DNA of 64,000 nucleotides, from contig CAWCJS010000004.1 in NCBI GenBank assembly GCA_963795795.1, positions 1 through 64,000 of the forward strand, in the 5' to 3' direction. The DNA is from Palsa-504 sp963795795. GTDB lineage: Bacteria > Actinomycetota > Actinomycetes > Streptosporangiales > Streptosporangiaceae. Made by a program: the position numbers and the translations under genes. Shown in pieces: positions 26,366 through 34,903 of the stretch. Each line of letters begins with the position of its first letter. Positions within the stretch are counted from its first letter, which is position 1. The notes under the pieces were generated by a model that saw only the letters and a list, made by a program, of their open reading frames with translations, was not told the origin of the DNA and searched no databases.

Positions 26366-27795
26366 GCGACTACCCCAACTACGGAACTCTCGACGGCCCG
26401 GTCATCATGATCGGGTTCGGTTCCATCGGCCGGGGAACCCTGCCGCTGATCCTCCGGCATTTCGACGTGAAGCCGGGACAGATCACCGTCGTGGCGCCCG
26501 ACGACGCCAACGCTGCGATCCTCGCCGAGTACGGCGTGCAGAAGCTCACCTCGCTGCTCACCGCGGACAACTACCGCGCCGTCCTGACTCCGTTGCTGAC
26601 CACGAGAGTTGGCCGGGCATTCTGCGTCAACCTCTCCGTCGACACGTCGTCGGTCGCGATCATGGCGCTGGCCCGGGAACTGGGCGCGCTCTATGTCGAC
26701 ACCGTCATAGAACCCTGGCCTGGCTTCTACGACGATCCGGCGGCACCGCTCGCGCAGCGCACGAACTACGCCCTACGCCAGAGCCTGCTTGCCGAACGCC
26801 GCCGCCGGCCGGGCGGGCCGACGGCGGTCTCGGCCTGCGGGGCTAACCCGGGCATGGTCTCGTGGTTCGTCAAGCAGGCCCTGCTCGATGTTGCGGACGC
26901 TGTCGGGCTCAGCTACGTCCGCCCCACCTCGCGTACGCAGTGGGCCGAACTTATGCGCCAGTCCGGCGTCCGAGGGATCCACATCGCCGAACGTGACACC
27001 CAGCGCGGCTGCAAGCCCAAGGCCATCGGCACATTCGTCAACACCTGGTCAGTCGACGGGTTCATCTCTGAAGGCCTGCAGCCGTCCGAGCTGGGCTGGG
27101 GCACCCACGAGAAATGGCTGCCGCCGCACGCCCAGGCACATGACGACCCGGCCGCACCGTCGATCTACCTGGGCAGTCCCGGCGCCGACACCCGTGTGCG
27201 GACCTGGTGCCCGACCGCTGGCCCGCAGTACGGCCTGTGCGTTACCCACAATGAGTCGATCTCGATCGCCGACTACTTCACGATGACCTCCGACTCGGGT
27301 GAGGTCAGCTACCGGCCAACGTGCCACTACGCTTACCACCCGGCCGACGACGCCATGCTGTCCTGGCACGAGTTGCTCGGCAATCCCGGCCAGCCGCAGC
27401 GCACCCATGAGATCCTCGACGAGGCAGACATCCTCGACGGCATCGACGAGCTCGGCGTGCTGCTCTACGGGCACGCCCGCAACGCCTACTGGTTTGGCTC
27501 CCGGTTGTCGGTCGAGGAGACCCGCAAGCTCGCGCCTTACCAGAACGCCACGGGCCTGCAAGTCACCTCCGCGGTGCTGGCCGGCATGGTCTGGGCGGTA
27601 GAGAACGCCGACGCTGGAATCGTCGAGGCCGACGAGATCGACTTCGCCCGTTGTTTGCAGGTGCAAAGGCCTTACCTGGGCCCCGTCGAAGGTCACTTCA
27701 CTACCTGGACGCCGCTGACGGGACGCTCGCCGTTGTTCCCGCAGGACATCGACCCCGACGATCCGTGGCAGTTCAGAAATGTTCTCGTCCACTAG
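26362..27795 (+). CDS. Homospermidine synthase
   Basis: 477 residues, the usual length. NAD-binding motif IMIGFGSIGRGTLPLILRHF near the start. Conserved stretches VSACGANPGMVSWFVKQAL, NTWSVDGFISEGLQPSELGW and LLYGHARNAYWFGS are characteristic. The enzyme moves an aminobutyl group from one putrescine to another, giving homospermidine (EC 2.5.1.44). The ATG overlaps the decarboxylase stop (ATGA). The substrate would be supplied by that upstream enzyme. Confidence 0.92.
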   Translation: MSDYPNYGTLDGPVIMIGFGSIGRGTLPLILRHFDVKPGQITVVAPDDANAAILAEYGVQKLTSLLTADNYRAVLTPLLTTRVGRAFCVNLSVDTSSVAIMALARELGALYVDTVIEPWPGFYDDPAAPLAQRTNYALRQSLLAERRRRPGGPTAVSACGANPGMVSWFVKQALLDVADAVGLSYVRPTSRTQWAELMRQSGVRGIHIAERDTQRGCKPKAIGTFVNTWSVDGFISEGLQPSELGWGTHEKWLPPHAQAHDDPAAPSIYLGSPGADTRVRTWCPTAGPQYGLCVTHNESISIADYFTMTSDSGEVSYRPTCHYAYHPADDAMLSWHELLGNPGQPQRTHEILDEADILDGIDELGVLLYGHARNAYWFGSRLSVEETRKLAPYQNATGLQVTSAVLAGMVWAVENADAGIVEADEIDFARCLQVQRPYLGPVEGHFTTWTPLTGRSPLFPQDIDPDDPWQFRNVLVH

Positions 27796-27810
27796 CCGAG
27801 CAGGGCGACG

Positions 27811-28827
27811 ATGATCACCAGGCTGCCGCTCGCCGCGCTGATCATCGCGTCGCTGTTCTGGGGCACAGCGGTCAGCGTGACCAAGTACGCCCTGCGCGGC
27901 TTCGGTCCGATCACGCTGCTGGCCATCTCGCTGCTCGCGGGAACCGCAGTGCTATGGACGATCGTGATCCTGCGTGGCCACCGCCCGCCGCCACCGTGGC
28001 GGCGCGCGGTCCTGCTGGGCCTGTTCGAACCAGCACTCGCCTACGCCGGCGACCTGCTCGGCCTGGCCCGGACCAGCGCCGCCAACGGCGCGCTTCTATC
28101 CGGCCTGGAATCGGTCTTCATCGTCCTGCTGGCGGCCGTCTTCCTGCGCGAACGCATCACTGGCCGCATCGCCATGGCGCTGGCCCTAGCACTGGCCGGT
28201 GTCGCCACCCTCGAAGGCACGAGATCGTTCGCGGGCGCCGGACTCGGCGACCTGCTCGTTCTGGCCGGAGTGCTCAGCGCTGCTGCCTACACGATCGTCG
28301 CCAGAGGAATGGGGGACGAGTCCGACCCGCTAACGGTGACCGCCTACCAGTTCACCACCGCCACGATCCTCATCCTTCCTGCAGTTACCTTCGTGTGGGC
28401 GATGCACGTCGAAACCGCTCCCAGCCACGTAGCCGCGAAGTTCTGGTTCGCCGCAATCTTCCTGGGAATCATTGGCTACGCCGCGAGCTTCCTGCTCTAC
28501 AACTACGCCATCGCCCGAGTACGAGCGGCCCCGGCGAGCATTATCGTGAACCTGATTCCGGTCTTCGGGTTGGCCAGTGCCGTCATCTGGCTAGGCGACT
28601 CACTCACCGTCGCGCGGGTTGTCGGCGCGATCTTGATTGGACTGTCCGTCACGATCTTTACTGCCACCGAAGTCGCTGAAGCACGCATCGAAGCCAAGGC
28701 GAACGTGACAACCGTCGAAAGCCTGACCAGGCAGTCTTCGCCGGCCACAGATTCCCAGAAGGACGGCCGGATCAGCGGTGACCGAGCTGAAGCCGTCGGT
28801 GCCACGGTTGACCAGCTCGTTCCCTGA
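27811..28827 (+). CDS. EamA/DMT-family transporter
   Basis: 338 residues with ten hydrophobic helices in two similar halves, as in drug/metabolite transporters. Examples are LAALIIASLFWGTAVSVTKY at the start and the second EamA repeat near VLAGVLSAAAYTIVARGM. A hydrophilic tail of about 45 residues follows the last helix. It begins 15 bp after homospermidine synthase, so it may export a polyamine or pathway product; this is inferred from position only. Confidence 0.87.
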   Translation: MITRLPLAALIIASLFWGTAVSVTKYALRGFGPITLLAISLLAGTAVLWTIVILRGHRPPPPWRRAVLLGLFEPALAYAGDLLGLARTSAANGALLSGLESVFIVLLAAVFLRERITGRIAMALALALAGVATLEGTRSFAGAGLGDLLVLAGVLSAAAYTIVARGMGDESDPLTVTAYQFTTATILILPAVTFVWAMHVETAPSHVAAKFWFAAIFLGIIGYAASFLLYNYAIARVRAAPASIIVNLIPVFGLASAVIWLGDSLTVARVVGAILIGLSVTIFTATEVAEARIEAKANVTTVESLTRQSSPATDSQKDGRISGDRAEAVGATVDQLVP

Positions 28828-28922
28828 CCACCCACGCCTTGTGTCTGCCGGTGCGGCATCAAGGGCCACGACGAAACGGGACTACGCGGCACCAGCCTGC
28901 ACAGATTCCGGGCGACGGCGAT

Positions 28923-28946
28923 TTTCTACCCAAATTTCTACCCAAA
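28923..28946 (+). repeat. Two perfect tandem 12-bp repeats near attR
   Basis: TTTCTACCCAAA occurs twice with no gap, 77 bp before the attR core. Short direct repeats at this distance resemble the arm-type sites bound by tyrosine integrases. No similar repeat was seen by attL. Confidence 0.45.
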
Positions 28947-29023
28947 AAGGTGGCGCAGCGGAGCTGAGCCACTGTATATGCTGGTCACGGCCGTGAAATG
29001 GAGTGGTTGGCCGAAGTGTGTCA

Positions 29024-29070
29024 CCAGCCTTCCAAGCTGGTCATGCGGGTTCGATTCCCGTCGCCCGCTC
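29024..29070 (+). repeat. Putative attR: 47-bp copy of the tRNA-Gly 3' part
   Basis: Identical over 47 bp to 12596-12642. The 5' half of the tRNA is absent here; the preceding sequence (GGAGTGGTTGGCCGAAG) is unrelated to tRNA-Gly. After the repeat the sequence reads TCGG rather than CCA. This marks the right end of the 16.4-kb island. Confidence 0.8.
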
Positions 29071-29338
29071 TCGGATAATCTCGTTAGCAGACCTGCCAGC
29101 CATTACAGTGTTGGCCTGCGATTTTTTACCTGGCATGTCCGGCCCGTGCACAGGAATTCTTATCCGCAGGCTTCGTAATGCCATACGGGGCCTCACGGGT
29201 CCAATAGGGGTGCATGAGTGCGGGGAGCCCGCCAGGGCGGGTGAAAGCGGGCTACTCCTCCTGCCCATTATGGGTTGCCTTCTTCCTGACGACGAGTACG
29301 TCAAGGCGACCATGCCTAGGTATCGCCCTGTGAGCTGA
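29071..29338. other. Gene-free flank right of attR
   Basis: 268 bp, presumably the original DNA downstream of tRNA-Gly. No coding or RNA feature was recognised. Confidence 0.4.
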
Positions 29339-29896
29339 CTAGGACGGGCTCTTCCCGCGATACCGAGTCGCGAGAACAGAAAAGGTCTCACTCTTCTGCG
29401 GACAGGATCGAGTGCCGTGTGCTCCGCGCGCCGGCTGGGGCGGTGGTAAGGAAACTGCAGCTTTCATGAGCTCGGCGACCTTCCGCCCCACCGCAGGGCT
29501 CCACTCATGCAGTGCGAAGGACACGGGCCAGATCTCCCCGTCGTCGAGGTTCGCGGCGTCCTGGAACTCCAGCGTTGAGTACCGGGTGTTAAATTTGCCC
29601 GAGTTCTTGAAGCAGACGACGATCTTGCCCTCAGCGTTGGCGTAGGCGGGCATTCCGTACCAGGTCCTCGGCGACAGCTCCGGGGCGGCGGCGCTCACTG
29701 CCGCGTGGACGCGCTCGGCGACCGCGCGGTCCTCCGGTGTCATTTTGGCGATTGAGTCGAGTACCGCTTGCAGCTCATCAGCCTTCTTGGCACCCTTCTT
29801 GCCTTCAGCGCGCAGCTCCGCGGCACGCTGCTTCATCGCGGCACGCTCCGCGGCACTGAAGCCGCCAGACCCTGGCTGGGAAGTCTTCGCGGGCAT
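29339..29896 (-). CDS. DUF1801 (YdhG-like) domain protein with extended C-terminus
   Basis: 185 residues from ATG 29896. An N-terminal Lys/Ala/Glu-rich helix (AAMKQRAAELRAEGKKGAKK) precedes the DUF1801 fold: APELSPRTWYGMPAYANAEG and KIVVCFKNSGKFNTRYSTLE. The domain normally ends about where VAELMKAAVS occurs; here about 38 unrelated residues follow (LPPPQPARGAHGTRS onward), which suggests loss of the original stop. Function unknown; some relatives are called iron chaperones. Confidence 0.75.
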   Translation of the reverse strand: MPAKTSQPGSGGFSAAERAAMKQRAAELRAEGKKGAKKADELQAVLDSIAKMTPEDRAVAERVHAAVSAAAPELSPRTWYGMPAYANAEGKIVVCFKNSGKFNTRYSTLEFQDAANLDDGEIWPVSFALHEWSPAVGRKVAELMKAAVSLPPPQPARGAHGTRSCPQKSETFSVLATRYRGKSPS

Positions 29897-30119
29897 TACC
29901 ACGCCTGCCTTTCGGTTCGTTCAGGGTCGGCGCGATACCGGCCAGTTGAACGAAGGTTAGGCCGCCGCGGCCACGGGCGCTTCTCCAATCGTGACCGATA
30001 CCAAAACCCGCCGCACTACGGGCAGCCCAGAAACGTCCTGTCATGCATGATATGCGGGTGATCTTCATAAGGATCTTGACAGGCTGAGTGGCCTGTTCTT
30101 ATGGAGATGGAGGGCTCGC

Positions 30120-31295
30120 ATGCCTGCTGCTGTCCGCTTGACCCGGTCGCGGGACGCCGCTGGTGGCGTTGCGGCGCGGCTCGGCGTGCCCCTGGTGGAT
30201 GAGTACCTGGAGTTTCTGGCGGGCCGCTGCCGGCCGAACACGGTGCTGGCTGTGGCGTATGACCTGAAGGTCTTCTTCACCGTGGTGGCGAAGTCGCCGC
30301 GGCGGGTCCGGCCGGTCGATGTGCTGGCGTTCATGACCGCGCAGCTCACGGGCGGGGAAGGGCGTTTGCAGGTCGGCGGGGCGGGGGCTGGCGGGGTGTC
30401 GGCCCGGACGCTGCGGCGGCGGCTGTCGAGCGTGTCCGGGCTTTACGGGTTCTTGCAGGCCCGCGGTGATGTGACGGTGAACCCGGTGCCGCGGGGGCTG
30501 CCGACCCGGCGGGAGCGGCAGCGGCCCGGTCAGGGCGTTCCGCTGGTCCGGGTCCCCCGGACGTTGCCGCAGATCCTGGCGCCGGGCGAGATCGATCTCC
30601 TGACGGCGGCGCTGCGCACGCACCGGGACCGGGCCATGGTCGCGGCGATGGTGCTGGGCGGCCTGCGCCGCTGCGAGGTCCTCGGGCTGCGGCTGGGTGA
30701 CCTGCGGTTCGCCGAGCGGCGGGTGTTCATCGCCGAGGGCAAGGGCGGCCACCAGCGGCTGATCCCGGTCTCGGCGCGGTTCTTCACCGCGGTCAGCGCC
30801 TATCTCGACGATGAGCGCCCTGCTGATCCGGGCACGGACCGGGTGTTCGTGGTGCTCAAAGGCCTGCGCCGCGGCAGGCCGCTGTCCGCTGACGGGCTGG
30901 ATGAGATCCTCGACGGCGCCCGCCGCCGGGCCGGGCTGGCCCATGCGACCTGCCACCAGCTGCGGCACACGTGCCTGACCCAGCTGCGCAAGGCCGGGAT
31001 GAGCCTGGAGGCGGTGCAGGCCCAGGCCGGGCACGCCTCGATCGAGTCCACCCGGATCTACCTGCACCTGGGCGATGACTGGCTGGCCTCCCAGTACCGC
31101 AAGGCCGCCGAAGCCATCGACGCGCAGGTCTTCATCGGACGGCCTGCGCCGCGCAGAGCGCCCGGTGAGCGGCGCCCCGGCGCCGTTCCCGGCCTGGGAG
31201 CAGCTCGGCGCGGCACCCGCGGTGGCCGGCGTGATGCGCCGCTACCTGGAACAGATCGCCTGCGTGCTGCGGCCGCGCAGCGTGGAGAACGCTGA
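30120..31295 (+). CDS. Tyrosine recombinase A
   Basis: 391 residues. A core-binding domain (about 20-120, starting VDEYLEFLAGRCRPNTVLAV) precedes the catalytic domain: Arg in LGGLRRCEVLGLRLGDL, HxxR in CHQLRHTCLTQLRKAG, and His plus nucleophilic Tyr in GHASIESTRIYLHLGD. All required residues are present. The last 60 residues overlap the next gene in another frame and are Arg/Gly/Pro-rich, so they may be non-essential. Catalyses strand exchange for the surrounding element. Confidence 0.88.
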   Translation: MPAAVRLTRSRDAAGGVAARLGVPLVDEYLEFLAGRCRPNTVLAVAYDLKVFFTVVAKSPRRVRPVDVLAFMTAQLTGGEGRLQVGGAGAGGVSARTLRRRLSSVSGLYGFLQARGDVTVNPVPRGLPTRRERQRPGQGVPLVRVPRTLPQILAPGEIDLLTAALRTHRDRAMVAAMVLGGLRRCEVLGLRLGDLRFAERRVFIAEGKGGHQRLIPVSARFFTAVSAYLDDERPADPGTDRVFVVLKGLRRGRPLSADGLDEILDGARRRAGLAHATCHQLRHTCLTQLRKAGMSLEAVQAQAGHASIESTRIYLHLGDDWLASQYRKAAEAIDAQVFIGRPAPRRAPGERRPGAVPGLGAARRGTRGGRRDAPLPGTDRLRAAAAQRGER

Positions 31296-32409
31296 CCAGG
31301 CATTGCGGTGCTTCGCCGGGTTCCTCGCCGAAGCCGCCCCGCAGGTCACGTGCCTCAGCCAGGTCACGCGGCGCCATATCGAGGCCTACAAGCCCTGGCT
31401 GGCCGCCCGGCCCGGGCAGAACAAGCCCCGGCTGACCCCGGCCACCATCGCGCACCGCCTCGGCACACTGCGGATGTTCTTCCTGCGCATCGAGGAATGG
31501 GGCTGGGACGAGGCCCCGCCGAAGGTGCCGATGTTCCCCGGTGACCTGCCCCGCCAGGACCACCCGCTGCCCAAGGGACTCGATGACGGCGCCGCCGCCA
31601 GGCTGCTGCGCGCCGCCCAGGCCGACCGCAGGATGCTGGTCCGGGTCACCGTCGAGGTGCTGCTGCGCACCGGGCTGCGGGTCAGCGAGTTCACCGGCCT
31701 GCCCGCCGACGCCGTGGTCCTGATCGGTGCCGGGCCCTGGCTGCACGTCCCGGTCGGCAAGCTCCGCGAAGACCGCTACCTGCCGCTGCACCCCCAGCTC
31801 GTCACCCTCATCGACGCCTACCGGGCCGCCCATGTCTCCCCGGATAACCCGCTGCTGCTGCCCCGGGAGAACGGGCGCCCGCTGGACCGGCACACCGTCA
31901 CCCGGATGATCAACCGGGCCGGCACCGCCGCCGGGCTGCCCCACATCCATCCCCACCAGCTCCGGCACACTCTCGCCACCCAGGCCATCAACCGCGGCAT
32001 GAGCCTGGAGGCCATCGCCGCCCTCCTGGGCCACCGCAGCCTGGACATGACCCTGCGCTACGCCAAAATCGCCAGCCGAACCGTCGCCGATGAGTACTTC
32101 GCCGTCACCGAGAAAGTCGAGGCCCTCTACGGCCAGCCCGCCCAGCTCGGCGCCGACGCGATCGGCCCGAAAATGGCCCGGCTGCGCCGCGAGCACCACC
32201 GGCTCCTGGGCAACGGCTGGTGCACCCGGCCCCCGCAACTGGACTGCGCGTTCGAGTCGATCTGCGAGACCTGCAGCTACTTCCAGACCAGCATCGAGTT
32301 CCGCCCGACCCTGCAAGCCCAGCACGACGACGCCATCACCAAGCACCAAGACCACCGCGAGCAGCTATTCGCCTCGCTGCTCACCCGCATCGACCAGGAC
32401 GCCTCATGA
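31165..32409 (+). CDS. Tyrosine recombinase B
   Basis: 414 residues from GTG 31165 (SGAPAPFPAWEQLG), which overlaps gene A by 131 bp. Catalytic residues: Arg in LLRTGLRVSEFTGLPADAV, HxxR in IHPHQLRHTLATQAINRGM, His/Tyr in LLGHRSLDMTLRYAKIASR. After the catalytic domain comes a tail with a Cys cluster (LDCAFESICETCSYFQT), a possible metal site seen in some TnpB-like recombinases. Likely works with recombinase A. Confidence 0.87.
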   Translation: MSGAPAPFPAWEQLGAAPAVAGVMRRYLEQIACVLRPRSVENADQALRCFAGFLAEAAPQVTCLSQVTRRHIEAYKPWLAARPGQNKPRLTPATIAHRLGTLRMFFLRIEEWGWDEAPPKVPMFPGDLPRQDHPLPKGLDDGAAARLLRAAQADRRMLVRVTVEVLLRTGLRVSEFTGLPADAVVLIGAGPWLHVPVGKLREDRYLPLHPQLVTLIDAYRAAHVSPDNPLLLPRENGRPLDRHTVTRMINRAGTAAGLPHIHPHQLRHTLATQAINRGMSLEAIAALLGHRSLDMTLRYAKIASRTVADEYFAVTEKVEALYGQPAQLGADAIGPKMARLRREHHRLLGNGWCTRPPQLDCAFESICETCSYFQTSIEFRPTLQAQHDDAITKHQDHREQLFASLLTRIDQDAS

Positions 32410-32717
32410 ACCGCCCGCCCCTGCGCCTGACCCGCCCCGGCCAGCTGCCCGCCCCTGCGACCGGCGACGACAGCCTCCAGGTCCTCACCGACGCGATCGA
32501 CCAGCTCGCCCGGCTCCGCACCCCCTACTGGCTCGGCGACTCCGCCGTCCGGCTGCACGCCCTGACCAGCCTGATCGCCCAGGCCGAACAGCTCCTGCCC
32601 CAGGCCGTCCACGACGCCCGCGACCAGGAACTCACCTGGACCCAGATCGGCGAGCTCCTCAACACCACCGCCGCCACCGCGGCACGCCGCTACCGGAACA
32701 ACCCAGGATCAACTTGA
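32406..32717 (+). CDS. Small TnpC-like accessory protein with putative helix-turn-helix
   Basis: 103 residues; ATG overlaps the recombinase B stop (ATGA). Mostly helical; the C-terminal part LTWTQIGELLNTTAATAARR reads like a helix-turn-helix. In Tn554 the third gene product helps set transposition orientation and efficiency, so an accessory role is likely but inferred from position. Confidence 0.65.
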   Translation: MNRPPLRLTRPGQLPAPATGDDSLQVLTDAIDQLARLRTPYWLGDSAVRLHALTSLIAQAEQLLPQAVHDARDQELTWTQIGELLNTTAATAARRYRNNPGST

Positions 32718-32804
32718 CAAGGATCACCCGCATAATGCCGCGTGGCGTGCATCGACGTGAGCGCCGTGCAAGATCACTCGACCGGACTGGCATCATAGAG
32801 GCAA

Positions 32805-32975
32805 ATGAGCAAGCCACCGTCCCGCCGCTTCCCTGTAACCGTTACCCAGCTTCCAGTCACCCGCTGCCAGATCTGCCAGCGCACCGTCGCGTACCGGCCC
32901 GGCAACCTCACTGAGGTCCTGACCGAGCACTACCGACAGGCTCACCCCGAAGCGCTCGAGCTCGAATCCCGGTAG
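32805..32975 (+). CDS. 56-residue protein with a CxxC...HxxxxH zinc-finger-like motif
   Basis: ATG 32805 follows AGAGGC. The protein reads VTRCQICQRTVAYRPGNLTE and then VLTEHYRQAHPEAL: two Cys three apart and two His five apart, spaced like a small C2H2-type zinc site. Codon use fits the genome. It lies between the recombinase element and IS256 copy B. Function unknown; might bind nucleic acid or be the cargo of an adjacent element. Confidence 0.6.
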   Translation: MSKPPSRRFPVTVTQLPVTRCQICQRTVAYRPGNLTEVLTEHYRQAHPEALELESR

Positions 32976-33047
32976 CCAGTCGCGGAGATCCCGGCACTAA
33001 CCGCCGCAGTTACCAGCGCCGACATCGGTCTGCCCGCAGGCGGCGCC

Positions 33048-34657
33048 GGGGTATCACTCTAGGTGTGTAAAGGAGTCACACAGGGTAATCATATGCTGGG
33101 CGGGGACACCCGCTGACTCGGGGGGAGAACAACGGTGAAGTCCGTGAACAGGGGAAACACGGGGCAAGATGCCCCGGCGGGAGATAACGGCGCGATGCCG
33201 GGGATGGCCGGGGATGATCCGTATCGTGACGGGGCAGGCGCCGGCCGGCCGGGCGCGGGGAGGACCCCGGGCGGGTGCCGCTGCGGGAGCTGATGGATGA
33301 CCGGCTGCTGGACGCGCTGCTGGAACGGTCGAAGGACGCGGCCGGGGGGCTGCGGCTGACCGGCGAGGGGTCGATGCTCGGGGAGCTGGTGCAGGCGGTG
33401 CTGGAGCGGGCGCTGGAGGCCGAGCTGACCGCGCACCTGGGCTACGGCAAGCACGACGCGGCCGGGCATCACTCGGGGAACTCCCGCAACGGCACCATCG
33501 CCAAGACCGTCCAGACCGGGGTCGGGCCGGTGGGCCTGGCCGTGCCGCGGGACCGGGCCGGGACCTTCGAGCCGCTGCTGATCCCCAAGCGGGCCGGGCG
33601 GGTCGCCGGCGGCCTGGACGACATGATCATCTCGCTGTATGCGCACGGCATGTCCGTGCGGGACATCCTGCACCACCTGGAGCAGGTCTACGGCACCCAG
33701 CTGTCCCATGAGACGGTCTCCCGGATCACCGATCAGGTGCTGGAGGAGGTCCGCGGCTGGCAGGCCCGGCCGCTGGAGCAGGTATACGCGGTGGTGTTCC
33801 TGGACGCGATCGTGGTCAAGGTCCGGGACAACCAGGTGGTGCAGAACAAGCCCGCCTACATCGCGGTCGGCGTCGACGCGGACGGGGAGAAGCACGTGCT
33901 GGGCATCTGGCTGGCCAAGACCGCGCCGGAGGCGGCCACCGCCGGGGAGGGCGCCCGGTTCTGGGGCTCGGTCATGACGGACCTGCGCAACCGGGGCGTG
34001 CGGGACATCCTGATCGCCTGCTGCGACGGCCTGACCGGGTTCGAGGACGCCATCACCGGCGCGTTCCCCGGCACCGTCGTGCAGCGCTGCGTCGTCCACC
34101 TGATCCGCAACGCCCTGCGGCCCGTCGCCCGCCGCGACGCCGGCGAGGTCGCCAAAGAGCTGCGCACGATCTACACCGCGCCGACGGCCGAGGCCGCGTT
34201 CGACGCCCTGGCCGCGTTCGCGGCCTCCCCGTGGGGCCGCAAGTACCCGCAGGCCGCGAGGGTGTTCGAGGACGCCTGGGATGCGTTCACCCCGTTCCTG
34301 GCCTTCAGCCCCGCCGTCCGCAAGCTGCTCTACACCACCAACAGCATCGAGTCGCTGAACTACCAGCTGCGCAAGGTCACCAAGGCCCGCGGCCACTACC
34401 CGACCGACGACGCGGTGGTCAAGCTGCTGTGGCTGGCCATCATCAACATCGAGGACAAGCGCGCCCGCGAGCGCGCCGCCCGCCGCCAGGACACCGGCAA
34501 GCGCTCGGACCAGCCCGCCCGCCTCGTCGAGGGCCAGCGGGTCATGGGCTGGCGCGAGGCCCTCAGCGAGCTCGACGACGCCTACCCAGGCCGGCGACGA
34601 TAGGACCAGGTAAATCTAACAATTCAAAAACATTTACACACCTGAGGTTACAAGCTC
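33048..34657 (+). mobile_element. IS256-family insertion sequence, copy B
   Basis: Nearly identical to copy A but in the opposite orientation. Boundaries are fixed by an 8-bp target duplication GCGGCGCC at 33040-33047 and 34658-34665. Outer ends read GGGGTATCACTCT and GAGGTTACAAGCTC (the latter as the right end), followed inward by the AGGTGTGTAAA / TTTACACACCT pair. Confidence 0.92.
33275..34603 (+). CDS. IS256-family transposase, copy B, altered 5' end
   Basis: 442 residues as read from an internal GTG. Catalytic signatures match copy A (VVFLDAIVVKVRD, ACCDGLTGFEDAI, TTNSIESLNYQL). The start used in copy A corresponds to GTG 33135, but the segment 33180-33270 differs by a net five bases, and that frame soon reaches TGA. 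Translation would have to begin at GTG 33275 or ATG 33291. Only a variable, poorly conserved N-terminal region is lost, so activity is possible. Confidence 0.88.
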   Translation: MPLRELMDDRLLDALLERSKDAAGGLRLTGEGSMLGELVQAVLERALEAELTAHLGYGKHDAAGHHSGNSRNGTIAKTVQTGVGPVGLAVPRDRAGTFEPLLIPKRAGRVAGGLDDMIISLYAHGMSVRDILHHLEQVYGTQLSHETVSRITDQVLEEVRGWQARPLEQVYAVVFLDAIVVKVRDNQVVQNKPAYIAVGVDADGEKHVLGIWLAKTAPEAATAGEGARFWGSVMTDLRNRGVRDILIACCDGLTGFEDAITGAFPGTVVQRCVVHLIRNALRPVARRDAGEVAKELRTIYTAPTAEAAFDALAAFAASPWGRKYPQAARVFEDAWDAFTPFLAFSPAVRKLLYTTNSIESLNYQLRKVTKARGHYPTDDAVVKLLWLAIINIEDKRARERAARRQDTGKRSDQPARLVEGQRVMGWREALSELDDAYPGRRR

Positions 34658-34903
34658 GCGGCGCCTCTGGGTGAGCTTGGGTCGGTTGCGATCACGCAAT
34701 GTTGCGCTCGTCATTCCTGGCGAAATACGCCGCGGAGTTCAACGGTCCGGAACTGTGGCGCCTGGTCCGAGGGGCATGAGAGCGGTCTGCGGGACCGCCC
34801 CTGACGAAGAGCTGTCCTGTACGCTGACTCCGAATATGGGCTGAGCACGCCTTGGTCTGCCGGTCGGCAGCCGACAAAGGGCTGGAGCGCCCGGTCGCCG
34901 CCT
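34658..34903. other. Flank between IS256 copy B and the hydrolase gene
   Basis: 246 bp with no gene recognised. It starts with one arm of the copy B target duplication. Confidence 0.4.

Larger units (their letters stand above)
30051..32734 (+). mobile_element. Tn554-like element: two tyrosine recombinases plus a small protein
   Basis: Inverted 13-bp repeats TATGCGGGTGATC at 30051-30063 and its complement at 32722-32734 bound three overlapping genes in one orientation. Order and size (about 390, 414 and 103 residues) parallel the tnpA-tnpB-tnpC sets of Tn554-type transposons. No cargo gene is present. No target duplication was identified. Confidence 0.65.

Noticed and set aside
28985..29023. 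A tRNA 5' half fused to attR (GGAGTGGTTGGCCGAAG resembles a Ser/Leu tRNA start)
   Set aside because: No matching acceptor or D-arm can be formed with the following sequence, so similarity is probably accidental.
30099..32355. Long minus-strand open frames across the recombinase genes
   Set aside because: They are antisense shadows of two proteins with complete catalytic residues and have proline/glutamine-rich compositions without motifs.
30120..32717. A recombinase-in-trio (RIT) element
   Set aside because: Only two of the three proteins have tyrosine-recombinase residues; the third is a small helical protein, which fits a Tn554-like set better.
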